In this document: in pieces, positions 28,435 to 35,864 of the stretch
Numbering within the stretch: the first letter of the stretch is position 1
Layout of the letters: each line of letters opens with the position of its first letter
Source: Streptomyces bauhiniae
GTDB lineage: Bacteria; Actinomycetota; Actinomycetes; Streptomycetales; Streptomycetaceae
Length of the DNA stretch: 64,000 nt
Direction of reading: 5' to 3'
NCBI RefSeq assembly: GCF_004784475.1
Contig: NZ_SRRT01000007.1
Span: 62,001-126,000 of the forward strand
Position numbers and translations under genes: made by a program
The notes under the pieces: model-generated
The model's database searches: none
The model's input: only the letters and a program-made list of their open reading frames with translations
What the model was told of the DNA's origin: nothing

Positions 28435-29430
28435 CTACTCGGTGTCGTGGTCCGGGGCGGTCACGCCCTCGGCGGTGCGTATCGCGTCCCGGTAGGTGCG
28501 GGCAGCCGCTCTCAGGGCCGCTTCCGGGTCGACGCCCGCCTGCTCGGCGCGGGCGGCCAGGTCGAGCAGTTCGTATCCGATGCCGTCGCCCTGGGGCAGG
28601 GGCACGTCCAGGCCGGCGGTGCGGACACGGGAGGCGAGCTTGGCGGCGAGGGCGAGGCCGGGCTGGCCGAGGGGGACGCCTTCGGTGACGGAACTGCGCT
28701 GCTTCTCCTCGGCCTTGGTGCGCAGCCAGTGCGCCTTGACGTCCTCGGGGGTCTCGGCCTCCTCCTCACCGAAGACATGCGGGTGACGGTGGATCAGCTT
28801 GGTGACGATGCCCCCGGCGACGTCGTCGATGGAGAAGGGCGCGTCCGCGTCCTCCTCGGCGATGCGGGAGTGGAAGACGACCTGGAGCAGCACATCGCCC
28901 AGCTCCTCCCGCAGCTCCTCGCGGTCGCCCGCCTCGATGGCCTCGACCAGTTCGTACGCCTCCTCGATGCCGTACTTGGCCAGGCCCTCATGGGTCTGCC
29001 GGGAGGACCAGGGGCACTCGGCGCGGATGCGGTCCATGACCTGGACGAGGTCGAGGAGGCGGGCGCCGGGCAGGTCGTAGGAGGCGGGGAGCAGCTCCAG
29101 TTCGGGCATCTGCACCCGGCCGGACCCGGCGAGCCGGGCGAGGCCGTCGGTGAGGGCGGGCTCTCCCTCACCGGTGGCGACGACAACCACCGTGCGGTCG
29201 CCCGCGCAGGCGTCGACCAGTTCCTCGGCGGTCGGCGACGCCTCCGTCACCGCTATCCCGGCCTCGCGCAGATACGGCACCTGCGGATGGGCGCCGTCCG
29301 CGCACAGCACGGCGTCGGCGGAGCGCAGCGCCTGCCAGGCGGGCCAGGACAGCAGGCCGGGGGCGACGCGGTGGCTGGTGGTGAGCAGGACGATGCGGCC
29401 AGGGGCGGAGGCGGAGCTGTTTGCGTTCAC
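28435..29430 (-). CDS. mazG: Nucleoside triphosphate pyrophosphohydrolase MazG
   Basis: 331 residues. The C-terminal part carries the all-alpha NTP-PPase domain with the EExxE/ExxD metal site (GIEEAYELVEAIEAGDREEL then REELGDVLLQVVFHS) and WLRTKAEEKQR. The first ~120 residues resemble a tetrapyrrole-methylase-like fold (PGRIVLLTTSHRVAPG), seen in some actinobacterial MazG proteins. It hydrolyses NTPs to NMP and pyrophosphate, limiting mutagenic or signalling nucleotides. The GTG start has no visible ribosome site; TACGTT 6 nt before it could be a -10 box, so a leaderless mRNA is possible. Confidence 0.88.
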   Translation of the reverse strand: MNANSSASAPGRIVLLTTSHRVAPGLLSWPAWQALRSADAVLCADGAHPQVPYLREAGIAVTEASPTAEELVDACAGDRTVVVVATGEGEPALTDGLARLAGSGRVQMPELELLPASYDLPGARLLDLVQVMDRIRAECPWSSRQTHEGLAKYGIEEAYELVEAIEAGDREELREELGDVLLQVVFHSRIAEEDADAPFSIDDVAGGIVTKLIHRHPHVFGEEEAETPEDVKAHWLRTKAEEKQRSSVTEGVPLGQPGLALAAKLASRVRTAGLDVPLPQGDGIGYELLDLAARAEQAGVDPEAALRAAARTYRDAIRTAEGVTAPDHDTE

Positions 29431-29469
29431 GATCCGAACGTAACCCAGGACGCGGAAGGACGGGCCGGG

Positions 29470-29478
29470 TTATCCACA
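29470..29478 (+). promoter_or_regulatory. Isolated DnaA-box-like nonamer TTATCCACA
   Basis: A perfect match to the classical DnaA box in the 138-bp gap upstream of mazG. A second (TGTGGATAA) lies at 45756-45764 upstream of mfd. No cluster is present, so this is not an origin. Confidence 0.3.
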
Positions 29479-29568
29479 GGGGTGGAGGAGTCCTGTGATC
29501 GTATGACCGACACACCGTGCGGGGCCGGGAATCAGCAGGTCACCCGCCCCGCGCCGGGCGTACCGCGC

Positions 29569-30207
29569 TCAGGCGCTCTGCGCCGCCGAGGCGTCCCGCA
29601 GCCAGGGTGTACGGGCGTCGACCCGGCTGCTCTTGGCCACGTCCCAGGCGCCGTAGCGGGGGTTCACGTCGATGTGGAGTTCCTTGGACGCCTTGGACAG
29701 GGCGTCCCAGAACGGGGGCTGGCTGGTGTCGGTGCCGAGCTTGGCGGCGAGCTTCTGCGCCTCGATCTGGAGGCCGAGGTTGTCGTCGAGGCGCTCGGGG
29801 GCGATGCCGTACTTCTGGAGCCAGGCGGACTGGAGCTGCTTTTCGCCGCCCGCCTGCTTCTCCAGGTCGGCGTGCATCCGCTGGATCTCCTTGCGGGTGA
29901 CCGTGACGCCCTGGTCGCGCGCGGCGCGGTGCAGTACCTGGTCCAGGACCATGTTGTGCAGGGTGTCGCGGGTGAGGCTGCCGGTGGAGGCGAGGACCTG
30001 CTGGTACTGGGCCTGGTCGGTCACCTCGGCCCGCTGCGCCGCCCGTACCTCGTTCACCCGGCTCTCCAACTGCGACACGGAGATCCGCTGCCCGCCGACG
30101 ACGGCCGCGGCGCCCGGATGCGCGTCGCTGCCGCAGGCGGTCAGGAGCGGGGCCGCGGCGGCGATCGCGGCGGTGAGGACCAGCGTGGTGCGACGGCGGC
30201 GGAGCAA
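29569..30207 (-). CDS. SurA N-terminal-like lipoprotein chaperone
   Basis: 212-residue lipoprotein. Signal peptide with lipobox LTAC, lipidated at C25. The mature part resembles the SurA/PrsA N-terminal helical chaperone domain (GQRISVSQLESRVNEVRAA, TRDTLHNMVLDQVLHRAARDQGVT), without an obvious parvulin PPIase domain. It should act on the outer face of the membrane in folding secreted proteins. The start is a TTG at 30207 preceded by AGGAGG 6 nt away, which gives a normal lipoprotein signal (MLRRRRTTLVLTAA); longer frames have no site. Confidence 0.82.
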   Translation of the reverse strand: MLRRRRTTLVLTAAIAAAAPLLTACGSDAHPGAAAVVGGQRISVSQLESRVNEVRAAQRAEVTDQAQYQQVLASTGSLTRDTLHNMVLDQVLHRAARDQGVTVTRKEIQRMHADLEKQAGGEKQLQSAWLQKYGIAPERLDDNLGLQIEAQKLAAKLGTDTSQPPFWDALSKASKELHIDVNPRYGAWDVAKSSRVDARTPWLRDASAAQSA

Positions 30208-30350
30208 GGGGAACCTCCTGAGGAGATTGTGCGACGGTGCACAAAGTCTTGCGGTGATCGATGTTAGGCAGCCGTACTGCTCCGGCCAACCCATTGGACC
30301 AACGATTCACCACGAGTTCGGGCACCGCCGCGTCACTCTGCCGGGGGCGC

Positions 30351-32072
30351 TCACCCCGTGCGCGGCCGCCGCAGCATGCTCACGGCCGGCCAGCCCACGC
30401 CCGCCACCGCGGCCCACAGGACACAGGTGAGGATCGTGTACTCGCCCGCGCCGGTCTCCGGATCGCCCGCTCCCCCGACCGTCCAGGCCAGGGCCACGAA
30501 GGCGAGCAGCGCGGTGAGCGACAGCAGCAGGAAGATGCCGATCCGCTGCCCCCAGGTGCGCCGGGCGGGCGCGGCCCCGCTTGCCGTGGCCACCGGCTCC
30601 GGGCGCCGGGCCGCCGGTTGCGGCTGCTGGCGGGGCGGCAGGTGGACCACCGCATGCGGCGGCACGGCGGCGTCCAGGGCGGCCATCGTGTGGGCGTCGA
30701 TGCCGTACAGGCCCGGCTCCACCTCGACGGTCAGACCATCCGTGCCGACCAGTCGCCGGCCGCCGTCGGGCCAGCTCAGCACGGCGGCGCAGGCGCGGTA
30801 GTGGACGGTGACGGCGCGCTCGGAGCCGTTCGCCGTCCGCCCGGTCAGGCTGACACCGTCGGCGCCCATGACCAGTGCCGTGTCGTCGCCGTCCCGCGCG
30901 GGGAAGCACCGTCCGGTGACCGCGTAGGGGGAGTCGACGGGGGCGGCGGTGTACCCGGCCCAGTCGGCGCTGTGGCCGCCGGGCACCTGGAGCAGGGCGG
31001 TGCCCGCCGCCTCCAGGGCCACCTGGTGCAGGTCGGCGGGGGTGACCGCGCGCAGCTCGGCGCGCAGTTCGTCGGCGGTGCGCAGCGGGCGCCCGGCGAG
31101 CAGGTCCTCCGCGAGGCCGGGCAGCCTGCGGGCCGCCGTGTCGGGGGCGGCCAGAGCGCCGTCGGCCCGGCCGCGCACCGCGTCGAGGTCGGCCTGGGCG
31201 ATCCGGCCCGCCTGGAACCCGGCGAGCACGTCGACGAAGCCGCCGAGTACCGCGTCCTGCTTGGCGGGCAGGCTGTCCGCGAACGCGGTCACCAGGGCGT
31301 GGCCGTCCCGGCGGGAGGTGAAATCGCTCGCGGCGGTGTACGAGTAACCGCCCTCCTGCCGCAGGGCGCGGGTCAGTTCGCGCTCCAAGACGCCCGAGTA
31401 CAGCCAGGCGGCGGTGGTGTCGGCGACCACGGCGTCCAGCAGGACCCCGCCGGTGCCGTCCGAGAAGTACGCCGGGGTGGTGGGGAGGGCCGAGGTCACC
31501 GCGGGCATCGGACGCCGGTCGCCCGCGGGGAGCTTGAGGGAGAGGCCGGCCGGGATGTGCTCACCGGCGATCCAGAGCACGGCGTTGTCCGCGGTGAACC
31601 AGCTCTGCGCCCACTGCCACACGTCCTGCGCGCTCGCGTTGCGCACCCCCCACTCCGGGTAGCTGACCAGCCCGTACCCCTGGGCGCCGTACCGCCACAG
31701 GGGGAGCAGGCCCGAGTCGCGGCGGGACTCCTCGGTGCGCAGGATCTCCTTCTCCGTCTCCAGCCGGTCCATGGGCAGGTCGGTGAGGGAGGCGCAGACA
31801 CCGGTGAGGTAGGCGGCGATCTCGTGCTCGGCGCCCTCCACGTGGAAGTGGGTGAACGCGGCCTTGGTCGCGCCGTTGTAGTGGTAGTCCGCGACGCCCT
31901 GGCGGTACAGCGCGAGGTGCTCGATCAGATGGGTGAGCCCCGCCCGGCCGAGGGTCTCGTCGGCGATCCCGACCCGGAAGACGAGCCCGGCGCGCATCGG
32001 CCCGGCCGCCTGGACGAAGAGCGTGGGTATGCCGTCGACCCGGGTGTGGTGGACGGCTGCGTGCGGGTTCAT
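30351..32072 (-). CDS. M16-type zinc peptidase-like membrane protein
   Basis: 573 residues. An M16 (insulinase/pitrilysin) fold with the inverted zinc motif H48-L-I-E51-H52 in AGLTHLIEHLAL, followed by family elements (HFHVEGAEHEIAAYLTGV; EKEILRTEESRR). The second M16-like half (about 200-380) lacks the motif, as usual. It ends with two transmembrane helices (about 510-535 and 545-565). A C-terminal membrane anchor is unusual for this family, and the catalytic domain may face the cytoplasm since there is no signal peptide. It follows the helical-repeat gene by 25 bp, so the two probably form an operon. Confidence 0.8.
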   Translation of the reverse strand: MNPHAAVHHTRVDGIPTLFVQAAGPMRAGLVFRVGIADETLGRAGLTHLIEHLALYRQGVADYHYNGATKAAFTHFHVEGAEHEIAAYLTGVCASLTDLPMDRLETEKEILRTEESRRDSGLLPLWRYGAQGYGLVSYPEWGVRNASAQDVWQWAQSWFTADNAVLWIAGEHIPAGLSLKLPAGDRRPMPAVTSALPTTPAYFSDGTGGVLLDAVVADTTAAWLYSGVLERELTRALRQEGGYSYTAASDFTSRRDGHALVTAFADSLPAKQDAVLGGFVDVLAGFQAGRIAQADLDAVRGRADGALAAPDTAARRLPGLAEDLLAGRPLRTADELRAELRAVTPADLHQVALEAAGTALLQVPGGHSADWAGYTAAPVDSPYAVTGRCFPARDGDDTALVMGADGVSLTGRTANGSERAVTVHYRACAAVLSWPDGGRRLVGTDGLTVEVEPGLYGIDAHTMAALDAAVPPHAVVHLPPRQQPQPAARRPEPVATASGAAPARRTWGQRIGIFLLLSLTALLAFVALAWTVGGAGDPETGAGEYTILTCVLWAAVAGVGWPAVSMLRRPRTG

Positions 32073-32097
32073 CCTCGGCCTCTGTTCGGCATGGTGG

Positions 32098-33054
32098 TCA
32101 TCCTCGGGCGAGCGCCGCGTCGCGGTGCTTGACGTACGCCTCGGCGGGCTTCCCGAGGTAGCTCCAGGGGAATTCGGACGCCAGGTTGCCGAGGGCGCGG
32201 AAGTGGTGGGCGGCGCGGACGGTGTCCCCCATCAGGGAGAACAGGGCGGCGTACGTGCCCTCCACGCCGACCCAGCCGTAGCCGCGCGCGAAGTCGGGGT
32301 GGGCCACCGAGCGCCCGGCGCTCTCCACGAGTTCGGCGTGGACGTGGGGCTGGCGCAGGTAGGCGGTGCGCTCCTGGCCGGCGTCGAGTTCCAGCCAGTG
32401 TTCGAGGTGGGCCTCCGCCACCAGGCCGCCGTTCAGGGCGCCTTCGGGGGCGGCGAGCATGCACTCGCGGGCGAAGCCGTGGGCGTCCTCCCAGGTGCCG
32501 CTCCACTTGGGACACAGTTGCTGGAGCAGCCGGGCCTGGCCGGTGAAGTGGTGCGGGTGGTGCTTGGCCAACTGCCGGTAGCGGCGCCGGGCCTCGTTCT
32601 GGCCGAGCTGCAGGCCCCGTGCGGTGTTGAGCCGGGCCGCCCAGGCCGCGTCGGCGGACGGGTCGAGGGCGGTGGCGCGTATGAGGTACTGCTCGGCGGT
32701 CCGCAGATGCCCGTGGAAGGCGGCGAACTGCTCCCGGCTGACGTGCTCCGCGCGGAACGCCGTGCGTACCGCCCAGCCGATCTCGACCTCCCGGGCACCG
32801 AGCAGCGTCAGGCCGAGTACGTCGTCGGGAACCGCCTCGACCCGCGCGCGCAGGGCGTGTTCGACACCGTCCACCTCGCTGACGATCCGGACGGGGAACG
32901 CCCGGTCGGTGCCGTGCGGCAGCCCGTGGAAGTACCGCCACAGCGCCTCCAGGTCGCCCGCGGCGGCGGCCTGCCGGAGCCAGGCGACCTCGGGGAAGGC
33001 GGACGCTACCTCGAAGTCGGGTGGCGGCAGGGCAGATCCGGAAGCGAACGACAT
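32098..33054 (-). CDS. Tetratricopeptide-like conserved protein
   Basis: 318 residues with helical repeats resembling TPRs (AEQYLIRATALDPSADAAWAAR; YRQLAKHHPHHFTGQARLLQQL) and no signal peptide. The ATG at 33054 lacks a strong ribosome site. It is directly upstream of the M16-like gene on the same strand, suggesting a scaffold or partner. It is divergent from a small PH-like protein gene across 133 bp. Function unknown. Confidence 0.72.
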   Translation of the reverse strand: MSFASGSALPPPDFEVASAFPEVAWLRQAAAAGDLEALWRYFHGLPHGTDRAFPVRIVSEVDGVEHALRARVEAVPDDVLGLTLLGAREVEIGWAVRTAFRAEHVSREQFAAFHGHLRTAEQYLIRATALDPSADAAWAARLNTARGLQLGQNEARRRYRQLAKHHPHHFTGQARLLQQLCPKWSGTWEDAHGFARECMLAAPEGALNGGLVAEAHLEHWLELDAGQERTAYLRQPHVHAELVESAGRSVAHPDFARGYGWVGVEGTYAALFSLMGDTVRAAHHFRALGNLASEFPWSYLGKPAEAYVKHRDAALARG

Positions 33055-33187
33055 GCGGCGGATACTAGGTGAGACCAGTGACAACCCCTCGCACGGGGCG
33101 CCTTCCGGAACTTCCGTACAACCATCGCCGCCCGGCGTGAGTCTCCTTGGAGCCCTTTTCCCAGCAGCGCTTCCCCGGAGTCCGAAA

Positions 33188-33631
33188 ATGTCCCTCAATG
33201 CCCGCCGCAACCGGCAACTGCTCGAAGCCACCGCCCCCTTGCTCCTCCAGGGTGAGCGGGTGGAGTTCACCTCGCTGGCCGGGGTCGGCTCGGTGTCGGT
33301 GCGCAGGCAGGCGCTCACCGCGGCGATGGTCGGCGTGCTGAGCGCCGGCACGGTGATGGCCACGGTCACGCCCCGCCCGCTCTACCTGGTGCTCACCGAC
33401 CAGCGCCTGCTCTTCTTCGACGGCAACCAGGGCCGCAAGCCGGGCCGGCTGGTGCTGAACCTGCCCCGCCCGTACCTCTCGGCGGGCAACTCCAGGAAGG
33501 TGTTCCTGGGGCTGCAGTTCGCCACGGTCCTCTCGCTGGCCGGTGAGGAGCACGGGCTGAAGGTGACGTTCCCGGTCCAGCACAAGTCGGACGGGCCGCG
33601 CTTCGTCGCGGCGCTGCCGGTGACGCGCTGA
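33188..33631 (+). CDS. Small PH-like domain protein
   Basis: 147 residues. LYLVLTDQRLLFFDGNQGRK followed by beta strands resembles bacterial PH-like domains. A short hydrophobic stretch (about 43-62) could be a membrane contact. The ATG has GGAG 8 nt upstream. It is convergent with the Ser/Thr kinase gene 5 bp away. Function unknown. Confidence 0.68.
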   Translation: MSLNARRNRQLLEATAPLLLQGERVEFTSLAGVGSVSVRRQALTAAMVGVLSAGTVMATVTPRPLYLVLTDQRLLFFDGNQGRKPGRLVLNLPRPYLSAGNSRKVFLGLQFATVLSLAGEEHGLKVTFPVQHKSDGPRFVAALPVTR

Positions 33632-33636
33632 GCGCT

Positions 33637-35169
33637 TCAGCGCACCTGGCCCAGCCATTGCAGGGTCCGCCGGATCTCCATCGCCGTCGGATGTCCGGGG
33701 CCGTGCGTCCGCTCCACGTCCATCAGCAGCCGCGCCAGCGTGTCGTGCGCGGCCGGGCGGTCGCCGAGGGCGAGCAGCAGATGACCGATGCGGCGGCGGA
33801 CGTCGTGGGCGAGGCCGGGGTCGTCGAAGGCGTACCGGTTCTCGTAGTACGGGAGCAGCGCGCGGTACTCCGCCAGTGCGGCGGCCGGTTCGCCCAGTTG
33901 CTCCAGGCACTGCGCGGCCTCGTAACGGAAGCGCAGGGACTGCTGGTCGGCCTGGCCCGCCTCGGCGGCGCGTTCGTCGGCGAGGCGGCGCAGCTCGGGC
34001 AGGGCACGCCGGTACTGGCCGTCGTCGAGCAGCGTGGCCGCGTACTGCTTGCGCAGGGTGCGGACCACCGGCGAGTGCTCGCCGTGCTGTTCGGCCGCGG
34101 TGGGCAGGATCGCGCCGAGGATGTCCACGGCCCGGGTGATGCGCCCCTCCCCCAGCAGCCGCTTGACCTCGTCCACGGCGGCCGCCACATCGGGCTTCTC
34201 GTCCACCGGGGGCGCCGGGGCGACCGGTGCCGGCTGCGGCGCGGGGGTGCGGGCGCGGTCCGGCCAGGGGGCGTGCGGGCGCAGGAAGGGACGTGTGGGG
34301 TCGAGCGGCGCGCCGGTGGGCGTGCCCCGCGCGGGCAGCAGCGGCGCGAGCTGCTCGTACACCTCCTGCGCGGAAGCCGGGCGCGCCTGCGGGTCCTTGG
34401 CGAGCAGCCGCAGCACCAGCGCCTCCAGCGCGGGCGGCACCTCGGGGCGCAGGCGGCGCACCGGGAGCGGGGGCTCGTACAGATGCCGGTGCAGTACGCC
34501 GAGCGCGGTGGAGCCGGTGAACGGCACGTCCCCGCTGAGCAGTTCGTGCATCAGCACGCCCAGCGCGTACAGGTCGGTGTACGGGCCGACCGCGCCGCCC
34601 ATCGCCTGCTCCGGCGCCATGTAGGCGGGCGAGCCGATCGGTGAACCGGTGTGCGTGAGGCGGGTGGTGTCGGTGTCCATGACGGACGCCACGCCCAGGT
34701 CGAGCACGGTGACGGTGCCGTCCTGCTTCACCATCACATTGCGCGGCTTGAGGTCCCGGTGCACGATCGGCACCGCGTGCACCGCGCTCAGCACGGCGCA
34801 CAACTGCGCGGCCACCGCGACCGTCCACGGCCACGGGTACGGGTCGTGCTCCGCGAGGTGGTCGGAGAGGTCGGCGCCGTCCACGTACTGCATGACGAGG
34901 AACAGCTCGTCGCCCTCACTGCCCGCGTCGTGCACGGTGACCAGACCGGGGTGGTCCACCTGCGCGGTGACCCGGCACTCGCGCAGGAACCTGCGGCGCA
35001 GCTCGTCCGCCTCGAGACCGGCCACCTTGTCCGGGCGGAGCAGCTTCACCGCGACCCGCCGGTCCAGCCGACGGTCGTACGCCGTCCAGACCTGGCCCAT
35101 GCCACCCTGCCCGATCAGCGTGGACAGCTCGTACCGGTCGGCGACGACGCGTCCCTGCGTCACGCTCAC
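33637..35169 (-). CDS. Ser/Thr protein kinase with C-terminal TPR region
   Basis: 510 residues. An N-terminal Hanks-type kinase: glycine loop GQGGMGQV (20-27), catalytic K42 in AVKLL, catalytic loop HRD (137-139) in IVHRDLKPRNV, DLG (157-159) for DFG, activation-segment GSPAYMAPEQ. A Pro-rich linker (about 290-335) leads to a TPR-like helical C-terminal region (about 345-505). No transmembrane helix or PASTA repeats, so it is cytosolic. The GTG start overlaps the upstream stop by 4 nt (GTGA), so it is coupled to a membrane protein that may supply its localisation or signal. Confidence 0.92.
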   Translation of the reverse strand: MSVTQGRVVADRYELSTLIGQGGMGQVWTAYDRRLDRRVAVKLLRPDKVAGLEADELRRRFLRECRVTAQVDHPGLVTVHDAGSEGDELFLVMQYVDGADLSDHLAEHDPYPWPWTVAVAAQLCAVLSAVHAVPIVHRDLKPRNVMVKQDGTVTVLDLGVASVMDTDTTRLTHTGSPIGSPAYMAPEQAMGGAVGPYTDLYALGVLMHELLSGDVPFTGSTALGVLHRHLYEPPLPVRRLRPEVPPALEALVLRLLAKDPQARPASAQEVYEQLAPLLPARGTPTGAPLDPTRPFLRPHAPWPDRARTPAPQPAPVAPAPPVDEKPDVAAAVDEVKRLLGEGRITRAVDILGAILPTAAEQHGEHSPVVRTLRKQYAATLLDDGQYRRALPELRRLADERAAEAGQADQQSLRFRYEAAQCLEQLGEPAAALAEYRALLPYYENRYAFDDPGLAHDVRRRIGHLLLALGDRPAAHDTLARLLMDVERTHGPGHPTAMEIRRTLQWLGQVR

Positions 35170-35768
35170 CGTCCGCCCTCGGGCTTGCCGTCCTGCCGGC
35201 GCAGGTAGTCGCTCAGCTCGTCCAGCTCGGCACGCACCTGGTCGATACGGGCGGGCGCGGGGCGGGGCGGCGCGGAGGGCTGGGGCGGGACGGTGTGGGG
35301 CGCGGGGGTGTGCGGCGGCTGCGGGGTCGGTATGTACGGCGGCGGCGTCGGGGTCTGCGCCGCCGGGTAGGGCGTGTTCGGGTAGCCGTAGGCCGAGGGA
35401 ACCGTCTGGGCGGAAGGCGGCGCGTAGCCCGCGGGCATGTCGCCCTGTTGGTTCTGGAGTCGCATGTCCACGACCAGGAAGTGGACGGCCGCCGCGATGG
35501 CGAGCATCAGGATCAGGGCGAGCGCGACGTCGCTCATCGGGTCGTTCTCCGGCAGGGAGCCGACCACGGCGAAGCCGCCGACGCCCAGCGCCAGGCCCGC
35601 CCAGGCCAGCAGCCAGTCGGAGCTGCGCCCGCGCAGGTACGCCACCCGGAACAGCGGCACGCACGCGAACAGCCCGCAGGACAGCAGCGCGCACGCGGTC
35701 AGCAGCACACGAAGGAGGACGCCCGTACCCGCGCTGCGGGCGGGCGGCTGCGCGCCTTGGCCGTGCAT
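35166..35768 (-). CDS. Membrane protein coupled to Ser/Thr kinase
   Basis: 200 residues with three transmembrane helices in the first ~105 (VLLRVLLTACALLSCGLFAC; WLLAWAGLALGVGGFAVVG; LALILMLAIAAAVHFLV). A Pro/Tyr/Thr/Gln-rich stretch follows and a short acidic helix (DQVRAELDELSDYLRRQDGK) at the C-terminus. ATG with GGAG upstream. Stop overlaps the kinase start, suggesting the two proteins work together. No family recognised. Confidence 0.8.
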   Translation of the reverse strand: MHGQGAQPPARSAGTGVLLRVLLTACALLSCGLFACVPLFRVAYLRGRSSDWLLAWAGLALGVGGFAVVGSLPENDPMSDVALALILMLAIAAAVHFLVVDMRLQNQQGDMPAGYAPPSAQTVPSAYGYPNTPYPAAQTPTPPPYIPTPQPPHTPAPHTVPPQPSAPPRPAPARIDQVRAELDELSDYLRRQDGKPEGGR

Positions 35769-35864
35769 GACTGCTCCTGGACGGTTCGGTATCAGGGTTC
35801 GAGCGTATAGGCCGACACCGACAGGGCGTTACGGGTTGTGCATAACCGTTGTACGGGGTTCCGC

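Noticed and set aside
29470-29478. Replication origin
   Set aside because: Only one DnaA-box-like nonamer; no cluster and no dnaA/dnaN context.
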